Positions 5,909 through 11,688 of a stretch of 11,688 bases of DNA are shown one piece after another (the stretch's first letter is position 1; each line of letters begins with the position of its first letter). Location: NCBI GenBank assembly GCA_018057635.1, contig JAGPDJ010000042.1:1-11688 (forward strand), given 5' to 3'. This DNA is from Ferruginibacter sp. Lineage in GTDB: Bacteria; Bacteroidota; Bacteroidia; Chitinophagales; Chitinophagaceae. Under the pieces are notes generated by a model, which ran no database searches, was not told the origin of the DNA, and saw nothing but the letters and a program-made list of their open reading frames with translations. The translations under genes were made by a program, and so were the position numbers.

Positions 5909-7621
5909 ATGCATCCCTGTAATTTGTTTGTGCTGTTCAGATTTATGCTTATCATGCTATTTCTTACAGCCTGTAAACAATCCGGTAAAAAACAGGATGA
6001 AAATATAGCTGCAGATCCTGCTTCCCTGCACTTGTTGATTCAAAAGAACATAAGGCTTCAGCTCAATCAGGCAAACGTTCATACAGGAATAATCCATGAT
6101 AGTTTTCAACTGAATTTTCTTAAAGTGCTTGATCGTAGTTACGCTTTAAATGATGATAAACCGGTTTGGAGCACTAATGGAAAATGGGCGGCTTCTGCTG
6201 AAGGGCTCATTCGTTTCCTGGGCCATTCACTTGAAAATGGTTTGTTTAAAGAAGATTATCATTTTTCCGGCATTCAGGCAATTAAACGAACGCTTGATGA
6301 AGATTCTGTGAAAAGAATGAATGCTGCATTGTGGTCGCAGGCCGAGCTATTATTTACGGATGCCTTTATGCATCTTATACAGGATCTTGCCCAGGGAAGA
6401 CTTCAACCCGACAGCCAGGCCTGGAAAAACGACAAAGAAAAATACGATCACTTTTTTGCAAAAAATCTTACAAGATTGATGAACGGGGAAATCCCGGATA
6501 GCATATTCAAGTCTGTACAGCCGGTTAACCCCGGATACTGGTCACTAAAGCGCGGCATCCCAAATTTTTTAGACAGTATGGATACACGCACTTATACTTT
6601 TGTTAATTATCCCTACAAAAAAGATGATAAAAATGATTCCCTGCTTTTTGTGAAAAAATTACTGGCAAGATTAAAAGAGTCGGCGATCATAGATCAACTG
6701 CAGGATATAGATTCTTCCAAGCTGGCAGACGCAATCAGGAAATACCAGTTGCGGAAAAAAATTAATCCCGATGGAAAGATTACAGCTTCATTAATAAAGC
6801 ATCTGAACAATACTGATATAGAAAAGTATTTCAGAATTGCAGTAACGCTCGACAGGTATAAACAATTGCCGCTAAAAATGCCGGAAACATATATTTGGGT
6901 TAACCTGCCGGGATATTACCTGCATGTGTGGGATGCCGATACCATAGTATTTACATCAAAGATAATTTGCGGAAAACCCGAAACAGCCACTCCTTTTATA
7001 ACAAGTATGGTAAGCGACCTGGTTATTTACCCAACCTGGACAGTTCCATCCAGTATCATCAGAAAAGAAATGTTACCTGCACTCAAAAAAAATGCTGGCT
7101 ACCTGAACAGGAAAGGCCTTAACCTGTATAATAAAGACGGAGAACTGATAGATCCTTATACAGTTAACTGGGAAAAGTATTCAAAGGGCATTCCATATAA
7201 AATACAACAGGGTAGTGGCGATGGTAATGCATTGGGCGTGATAAAATTTAATTTTGAAAATCCCTTTGCTGTTTACCTGCATGATACAAACCAGCGTTAC
7301 CTTTTTAAAAAACAAATGCGTGCCCTCAGTCATGGATGTGTGCGTGTGCAGGATTGGGAAAAACTTGCTTTTTTTATTGCAAGAAAAGACAGTGTTCAGG
7401 CAAACACACAAGATTCATTAAATTACAATACTGATTCCATTACCAGCTGGATAGCCAATAAACAAAAGCATCATATTCCGGTGCAATATCAAATTCCAAT
7501 ATTTATCCGTTACTTTGGATGTGAAGCAGTTAATGGCAGCATAAAGTTTTACGATGATATATATGGCGAGGATAAAAAAGCCAAAGCTGATTTTTTTGCA
7601 AAAAGCAAATATTCATTTTAA
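5909..7621 (+). CDS. LdtD/YcbB-like L,D-transpeptidase, lipoprotein
   Basis: Cell-wall cross-linking enzyme of 570 residues expected to form or edit 3-3 (mDAP-mDAP) peptide bridges in the periplasm. A hydrophobic N-terminus ends in lipobox LTAC (Cys22). A large helical region follows, then a peptidoglycan-binding-like segment near 260-300 (KLADAIRKYQLRKKINPDGK). The YkuD catalytic domain spans about 325-500, with H458 in the first part of the motif and SHGCVR carrying His475 and nucleophile Cys477. Length and layout resemble E. coli LdtD (YcbB). The start is uncertain: ATG 5909 gives a signal with a weak charged end, and ATG 5945 leaves only nine residues before Cys. An ATG at 5865 followed by seven A residues would enter this frame if one A were added. 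It is followed after 8 bases by the RlpA-like gene, probably in one operon. Confidence 0.9.
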   Translation: MHPCNLFVLFRFMLIMLFLTACKQSGKKQDENIAADPASLHLLIQKNIRLQLNQANVHTGIIHDSFQLNFLKVLDRSYALNDDKPVWSTNGKWAASAEGLIRFLGHSLENGLFKEDYHFSGIQAIKRTLDEDSVKRMNAALWSQAELLFTDAFMHLIQDLAQGRLQPDSQAWKNDKEKYDHFFAKNLTRLMNGEIPDSIFKSVQPVNPGYWSLKRGIPNFLDSMDTRTYTFVNYPYKKDDKNDSLLFVKKLLARLKESAIIDQLQDIDSSKLADAIRKYQLRKKINPDGKITASLIKHLNNTDIEKYFRIAVTLDRYKQLPLKMPETYIWVNLPGYYLHVWDADTIVFTSKIICGKPETATPFITSMVSDLVIYPTWTVPSSIIRKEMLPALKKNAGYLNRKGLNLYNKDGELIDPYTVNWEKYSKGIPYKIQQGSGDGNALGVIKFNFENPFAVYLHDTNQRYLFKKQMRALSHGCVRVQDWEKLAFFIARKDSVQANTQDSLNYNTDSITSWIANKQKHHIPVQYQIPIFIRYFGCEAVNGSIKFYDDIYGEDKKAKADFFAKSKYSF

Positions 7622-7629
7622 ACCTGGAA

Positions 7630-8058
7630 ATGAAATTAAAAGCCACAAAATATATTTTATTGAAATGGATGTGTTTTTTATTCCTGTCATGCTTTATTGT
7701 TACATCCGTTAATGCCCAACGGGGGATTAATAAAAAGGAAAACGTACAAAAAAAGAAAACGGGCAGAATTTTATATGGGCAGGCAAGTTACTATGCCAAT
7801 AAATTTCATGGTAGAAAAACAGCCAGCGGAGAAATTTTTAGCCATGAAAAACTTACTGCAGCCTGCAATGTTTTACCTCTTGGTACCTGGGTAAAAGTTA
7901 CCAATTTAAAAAACGGCAAATCTATCATAGTTAAAACAAACGACCGGCTCCATACCAAAACAAGGAGAATTATTGATCTTACCCGGGCCGGGGCAAAAAA
8001 ACTTGATTATATTCATAAGGGACTTACCCGGGTAAAAATTGAAGTGTTGGATAAATAA
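7630..8058 (+). CDS. Small secreted RlpA-like double-psi beta-barrel protein
   Basis: Exported protein of 142 residues: signal peptide at about 1-29 (ending VNAQ), a short basic linker, and one RlpA-type DPBB domain at about 48-140. Family marks are GQASYYANKFHGRKTASGE, LPLGTWVKVTNLKNGKSI, NDR (D105) and RRIIDLT. No C-terminal SPOR domain follows, unlike RlpA of Proteobacteria. In P. aeruginosa RlpA the lytic transglycosylase residues are, from memory, a Glu in TASGE, an Asp three residues on, and the His of LTAAH. Here Glu68 is kept but the other two are Ser71 and Cys79 (LTAACNVLP). The usual NDRGPF is also altered to NDRLHT. It may bind peptidoglycan without cleaving it as RlpA does. It is 8 bases downstream of the L,D-transpeptidase gene, which suggests joint work on the wall. 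Confidence 0.88.
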   Translation: MKLKATKYILLKWMCFLFLSCFIVTSVNAQRGINKKENVQKKKTGRILYGQASYYANKFHGRKTASGEIFSHEKLTAACNVLPLGTWVKVTNLKNGKSIIVKTNDRLHTKTRRIIDLTRAGAKKLDYIHKGLTRVKIEVLDK

Positions 8059-8283
8059 AATATTCACAGAAACAAACAAAGACTTAAATCTCCGGGGCAT
8101 ATTTGGTAACCTTAACAGGATATTGAAAAAATACATACAAATGCGTAGATTTCTGCTGTTGAACATTTCATAAACCATATTTATGTTTAAATACTCTATT
8201 TGAAGGCAAAAAGCAATACCTTTCTGTTCACATGTATGAATAAATATGTTTGTAAATAATTTCACGTTTTCAATCTAAGCAGC

Positions 8284-8291
8284 TATTTTTG
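8284..8291 (+). promoter_or_regulatory. Candidate -7 promoter element for the OmpA/TSP3 gene
   Basis: TATTTTTG matches the Bacteroidota -7 consensus TAnnTTTG exactly and lies 24-31 bases before the start codon. A second exact match, TATGTTTG, sits at 8245-8252. Neither has a clear TTG at the preferred -33 distance. Either would give the ompA-like gene its own transcript, which fits the 256-base gap after the RlpA-like gene. That gap shows no other gene or strong hairpin. Confidence 0.4.
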
Positions 8292-8314
8292 CCACGTTTA
8301 CAAAACCAACCATT

Positions 8315-9646
8315 ATGAAGAAATTAATTCTTTCAATTATTACGTTGATTGTTTGCACAATTACGTATGGTCAAAACAGCTACAAGAAACTACCAACTTT
8401 GGGTATCCAGTTATTCTTTAACGATTTTCAAACAGCATCAGACATCAGAAGTGTAGGGCTCGCCAATGTTATAAAAGATAAAAATTTTGCTAAATCAAAG
8501 AGAATGACATCGGGCCTTGCCCTGAGTTATATCCAGGGATTGAGCGAAAGAGTTGATTTTGCAGGCACTTTATCCGGGTCTTTTGTAAGTTACCCGGTTC
8601 CAAATAAAGCGGCCAATAGCCAGCAATTCTTGTTAATGGAAGCCGCTGCAACAGCCAACCTGAAAATGCTTTCTGATAAATACTGCCTGAACCCATTCGT
8701 AACGGTAGGTTTAGGTGGATCAAAATTCAAAGGATATTACAGTGCATTTGCACCTGTTGGAGTAGGTTTACAGTGGAAGATCCTTGATAATTTCTTCTTT
8801 TTGGCAAATTCACAATACAGAATTCCATTTACAGAAAATGGTGCCTATCATTTTTACCACAGTTTTGGTGTTGCTGCTTCTTTAAAGAAAAGGCCTGAAG
8901 CAAAAGTTGTTGAAGTGATACCTGTGCCTGTTGTTGTGCTGGATCGCGATGGAGATGGGGTTGTTGATAGTGTTGATATTTGTCCGGATGTTGCTGGTGT
9001 TGCGGCTTTACAGGGTTGCCCCGATAAAGACAGTGATGGTATTGCTGATAATAACGATTCCTGCCCTGATGTTGCCGGACTGGCAAAATATAAAGGTTGC
9101 CCTATTCCCGACACCGATGGAGATGGAATAAATGATGAGCAGGACAAATGTCCTTCTGTTAAAGGTGTTGCCCGTTACCAGGGTTGCCCGGTACCAGACA
9201 CTGACAGTGATGGTGTAAATGATGAAGAAGACAAATGCCCTAATCGTGCTGGTCCATCAAGTAACCAGGGTTGTCCGGAGATAACCAAAGAAGTTATTGA
9301 AAAAGTAAATATGGCTGCTAAAAACGTATTCTTCGCTACAGGCAGTGCTAAATTGTTGCCAAAATCTTATAAATCACTTGATGAAGTTGCTATGATTGTA
9401 AAATCTGATGATCTTTTCCAGATCCAGATCGATGGCCATACGGATGCTCAGGGGGATGATGCTAAAAACCAGGTACTTTCTGATAACCGTGCTAAATCTG
9501 TTAAAGATTACCTGGTAAGCAAAGGCGTACCTGAAACACGGACCAATGCAACTGGTTATGGTGAATCTAAGCCTGTTGCAGATAATAAAACAGCAGCCGG
9601 ACTTGCAAAAAACAGGAGAGTGGAAATGACAGTAAGAAATTTCTGA
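8315..9646 (+). CDS. OmpA-family outer membrane protein with four thrombospondin type 3 repeats
   Basis: Outer membrane protein of 443 residues that should link the membrane to peptidoglycan. Signal peptide MKKLILSIITLIVCTITYGQ is followed by a beta-strand-rich barrel region up to about residue 200. Four calcium-binding TSP3 repeats run from 210 to about 321, each of the form D-x-D-x-D-G-x-x-D...D-x-CP...GCP. The OmpA C-terminal domain (about 330-443) has IDGHTDAQGD with D377 and LSDNRAKS with R392, the pair expected to hold diaminopimelate of peptidoglycan, then NRRVEM near the end. The architecture is common for major Bacteroidota OmpA-like porins. It follows three peptidoglycan-acting genes but has its own likely promoter. 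Assignment is secure; pore function is unproven. Confidence 0.95.
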   Translation: MKKLILSIITLIVCTITYGQNSYKKLPTLGIQLFFNDFQTASDIRSVGLANVIKDKNFAKSKRMTSGLALSYIQGLSERVDFAGTLSGSFVSYPVPNKAANSQQFLLMEAAATANLKMLSDKYCLNPFVTVGLGGSKFKGYYSAFAPVGVGLQWKILDNFFFLANSQYRIPFTENGAYHFYHSFGVAASLKKRPEAKVVEVIPVPVVVLDRDGDGVVDSVDICPDVAGVAALQGCPDKDSDGIADNNDSCPDVAGLAKYKGCPIPDTDGDGINDEQDKCPSVKGVARYQGCPVPDTDSDGVNDEEDKCPNRAGPSSNQGCPEITKEVIEKVNMAAKNVFFATGSAKLLPKSYKSLDEVAMIVKSDDLFQIQIDGHTDAQGDDAKNQVLSDNRAKSVKDYLVSKGVPETRTNATGYGESKPVADNKTAAGLAKNRRVEMTVRNF

Positions 9647-9943
9647 TTTTAAAATAATTTTTATATGTATTAGAATATTATTCTATTATAAAAATACCAT
9701 ATATAATCAATGGTTAATAAATTGTGATTTTGGTCTAACGCTTCTATATTCTGCAAATTTGAAGTATATTGCGGAATATTATAACTTGATTTGAACCCTT
9801 CCCCGCAAAAAAACGTTATAAGTTATATGCAATATCCGGCTTCGTTCAAGGAGTGGAAAACCTTAGATTTAATTTCCTTTATTTTATAATTAAACCAGGG
9901 ATATATTCATCCCGAAACATGTATATAATTAAAAATCTGACAG
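9647..9943. other. 297-bp AT-rich spacer with inverted repeats, no gene seen
   Basis: Both strands lack a credible gene; the longest rightward frame from an ATG here is 20 codons (9827-9889). Three dyads occur: AGAATA-T-TATTCT just after the ompA-like gene (9671-9683); a long imperfect hairpin with arms 9772-9787 and 9820-9838; and GGGAT-ATATTC-ATCCC at 9898-9913, which ends 31 bases before the next start codon. None is followed by a clear T-run, so no terminator is called. A TAGATTTA at 9864-9871 is one mismatch from the -7 promoter element but has no partner upstream. Confidence 0.5.
9772..9838. repeat. Imperfect inverted repeat, possible RNA hairpin
   Basis: Bases 9780-9787 (TATAACTT) pair perfectly with 9820-9827 (AAGTTATA). 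After a four-base bulge (9828-9831) another four pairs (9776-9779 with 9832-9835) and then three GC-rich pairs (9772-9774 with 9836-9838) extend the stem. The loop of 32 bases contains CCTTCCCCGC and a run of seven A. It lies between the ompA-like gene and the dehydrogenase gene and could be a 3' end, a leader structure or a small RNA; nothing in sequence decides. Confidence 0.4.
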
Positions 9944-11688
9944 ATGTTTAGTATAAGTTCATTCCGGAAGTTGCTTTTCATAGTTATTGTTGTTTGTTTT
10001 TCTCAAATTACTGTAGCACAAACATTGCCTGCGGGTTTTTCTTTCAGTGACATGAGTGGTTGGACCTCTCCAATAGGCACAACTTTCAATAATGATGGAA
10101 CAAAGATGTTTGTTTGGGAGAAGGCAGGAAAGGTTTTTGTTTGTAACTGGAATAATGGAACCAATACTTATGACAAGCAAGCTACTGCCGTAATTGACAT
10201 ATCACCTGAAGTTGGAAACTGGCGTGATCATGGCCTGCTCGGATTTGCCCTTGACCCCAATTTTGATGTAAATGGTCTGATATATTTAAGTTACGTGGTA
10301 GACAGGCATCACCTGTTGAATTTTGGAACAGGTTCATATAACGCAAATACAAACACTTATTATGCAGCTACCATAGGACGAATAACCCGCTACCAGACAA
10401 CAACCACACTCGGAAATTTAGTAGTGGTTCCTGCATCACGTACTATTTTGGTAGGCGAAACAAAAACAACCGGTATTCCTATATTGTATGAATCACACGG
10501 AGTAGGATCACTGGCTTTTGCTGCTGATGGAACTTTGATGGCATCTTGTGGTGATGCAGCAAGTTATGATGCTACAGATTATGGCAGCGAACCAATGAGT
10601 TATTATGCCCAGGCCCTTACAGATGGAATTATCCGGGCAAATGAAAATGTAGGTTCTTACCGTTCCCAGATATTAAATTCTCTAAGTGGAAAGCTATTAA
10701 GGCTTGATCCTGTAACCGGAAACGGAGTAAGCAGCAATCCTTTTTACAATGCCGGTTCTCCAAGGTCTCCACAATCAAGGGTTTGGGCAATGGGTTTGAG
10801 AAATCCTTTTAAATTCACCATGAGGCCCAATACAGGTTCCACAAATCCTTCAACAGGTGATATTGGTGAAATTTATGTATCTGATGTGGGATGGGGTGAT
10901 GTAGAAGAACTAACAATTATAAAGGAAGCCGCTTCCAATTTAGGATGGCCACTATTCGAAGGGTTAAACGCAGAAGCAAATTATTTCCCTATAAATATCC
11001 AAAACAAAGATGAACCCAATCCACTGAATGGTATTGGCGGATGTACTGAGCCTTTCTTCAAATTCAAAGATCTTATCAAACAGGCAACAGCCGATAACAT
11101 TCATACAATTTACAATCCCTGTAATCCTTCAGTTCCTATCGCCAGCGCTAATGAGAACAGGTTCTTCCACCGCATTCCTGCTCTTGACTGGAAACATTTG
11201 GAAGACAGTGCCAGGGTTGCCGTGTTCAGCGGGAATAATTATGTGATCAGGCAGATAGGAACTCCTGCTTCAGGCGTACCCGGAATTCCATTCAGGGGAA
11301 ATTCTGCAACAGGCGGATGCTGGTATAACGGTACTGGTTTTCCGCTTCAGTATAACGATACTTATTTTGTTGCCGATTATGGAGGAAACTGGATAAAAAA
11401 CATAACAATTGATTTTACTGACAAGGTTCAGACCGTTTCAGATTTTGCTACCAATATAGGAGCCATCGTTCACCTGAGCTTAAGCCCAAAAGATGGCAAC
11501 CTGTATTGTACCGATGTTGTTACCAATGTAATCAGGAAGATTCAATTCGGTGGTAACCAGTCGCCACATGCTAAACTGATTTCTGATAAAATTTATGGCC
11601 CCGGTCCGCTCAATGTTTTATTTACCGGCAACCAATCATTTGATAATGATGGTTCAATTGCTTCTTATAGCTGGGATTTTGGAGATGG
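9944..11688 (+). CDS. Secreted PQQ-type glucose/sorbosone dehydrogenase with PKD domain, 3' end outside window
   Basis: The frame is open from ATG 9944 to the right window edge: 581 complete codons and two extra bases, with no stop. A Sec signal peptide (about residues 1-25, ending TVAQ) exports it. Residues about 27-535 form the glucose/sorbosone dehydrogenase beta-propeller. Its marks are DHGLLGFALDPNF with H96 as likely catalytic base, MGLRNPFKF at 283-291, and GEIYVSDVGWGDVEEL then NLGWPLFEG from about 308. From residue 540 a PKD domain begins (LNVLFTGNQSFDNDG, then SYSWDFGDG), where the window ends. In Bacteroidota such proteins often continue with more PKD or other domains and a type IX secretion tail; that part is not visible. 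It probably oxidises sugars or related alcohols outside the inner membrane with PQQ; substrate unknown. Confidence 0.88.
   Translation, partial: MFSISSFRKLLFIVIVVCFSQITVAQTLPAGFSFSDMSGWTSPIGTTFNNDGTKMFVWEKAGKVFVCNWNNGTNTYDKQATAVIDISPEVGNWRDHGLLGFALDPNFDVNGLIYLSYVVDRHHLLNFGTGSYNANTNTYYAATIGRITRYQTTTTLGNLVVVPASRTILVGETKTTGIPILYESHGVGSLAFAADGTLMASCGDAASYDATDYGSEPMSYYAQALTDGIIRANENVGSYRSQILNSLSGKLLRLDPVTGNGVSSNPFYNAGSPRSPQSRVWAMGLRNPFKFTMRPNTGSTNPSTGDIGEIYVSDVGWGDVEELTIIKEAASNLGWPLFEGLNAEANYFPINIQNKDEPNPLNGIGGCTEPFFKFKDLIKQATADNIHTIYNPCNPSVPIASANENRFFHRIPALDWKHLEDSARVAVFSGNNYVIRQIGTPASGVPGIPFRGNSATGGCWYNGTGFPLQYNDTYFVADYGGNWIKNITIDFTDKVQTVSDFATNIGAIVHLSLSPKDGNLYCTDVVTNVIRKIQFGGNQSPHAKLISDKIYGPGPLNVLFTGNQSFDNDGSIASYSWDFGD

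Noticed and set aside
5811..6008. 65-residue rightward frame containing MKKIFLISRYVITLLC
   Set aside because: It overlaps the dipeptidase start and the transpeptidase start in another frame, is Cys-rich without pattern, and ends early. Its only interest is the A-tract noted in the findings.
7906..8265. 119-residue leftward frame after the RlpA-like gene
   Set aside because: About half lies antisense to the RlpA-like gene and the rest in AT-rich spacer. Composition (many Phe, Asn, Ile) has no domain pattern and there is no convincing start context.
8829..9147. Leftward Gln/His- and Ser/Pro-rich frames across the TSP3 repeats
   Set aside because: Their repeat-like composition is the antisense image of the Asp/Gly-rich TSP3 repeats in the OmpA-like protein.
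9839..9847. GCTTCGTTC as a second, decayed copy of the REP-like element
   Set aside because: It shares only nine bases with the complement of the element at 4976-5001; the flanking ATTGC/GCAAT arms are missing, so chance is likely.
9827..9889. 20-codon frame MQYPASFKEWKTLDLISFIL in the spacer before the dehydrogenase
   Set aside because: Too short, no homology I recognise, no ribosome site, and it begins inside the inverted repeat.
11028..11246. 72-residue rightward frame
   Set aside because: It lies in another frame inside the continuous dehydrogenase reading frame and has no recognisable features.

Overview
The window reads as chromosomal DNA of a Bacteroidota bacterium, most likely a Chitinophagaceae-like (Sphingobacteriia/Chitinophagia) soil or freshwater organism. 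The reasons are AT-rich sequence, start codons without clear Shine-Dalgarno sites, TAnnTTTG-type -7 promoter elements, many lipoprotein and Sec signals, an OmpA protein with thrombospondin type 3 repeats, a secreted PQQ-type sugar dehydrogenase fused to a PKD domain, and lpxB (hence a Gram-negative envelope with lipid A). The genus is inference; no rRNA or other marker gene is present.

Left part (1-3514). The window opens inside a perfect 7-base tandem array (18 copies visible), followed by three imperfect 13-base direct repeats. Then comes a leftward set of five genes, in transcription order: msrB (lipoprotein methionine sulfoxide reductase B), a Crp/Fnr-family regulator, a DM13-domain lipoprotein, a four-helix cytochrome b561-type membrane protein, and a membrane-anchored sulfite oxidase/MsrP-type molybdopterin oxidoreductase. 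This looks like an envelope redox module in which quinol electrons pass through the di-heme cytochrome b to the molybdoenzyme. The DM13 lipoprotein is a possible extra redox partner, and the neighbouring MsrB hints at methionine sulfoxide repair or oxidative stress. AACTA/TAGTT half-sites lie at nearly the same distance upstream of msrB and of the DM13 gene, so one regulator may control both.

Middle part (3515-5127). A 54-residue single-pass membrane protein, too short for usual ORF cut-offs, runs rightward and overlaps tail-to-tail with lpxB (lipid A disaccharide synthase). The space behind lpxB carries a dispersed REP-like element and an 18-base perfect palindrome.

Right-centre part (5128-9646). 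This is a cell-wall group: a secreted VanX/DdpX-type D-Ala-D-Ala dipeptidase (leftward), then, divergently, an LdtD/YcbB-like L,D-transpeptidase lipoprotein and, 8 bases later, a small secreted RlpA-like double-psi beta-barrel protein that lacks residues needed for RlpA lytic activity. An OmpA/TSP3 outer membrane protein that should bind peptidoglycan follows under its own likely promoter.

Right end (9647-11688). A 297-base AT-rich spacer with inverted repeats leads into a secreted glucose/sorbosone-dehydrogenase-type protein whose open frame runs off the window inside a PKD domain. No tRNA, rRNA, CRISPR array, insertion sequence or prophage gene was seen.
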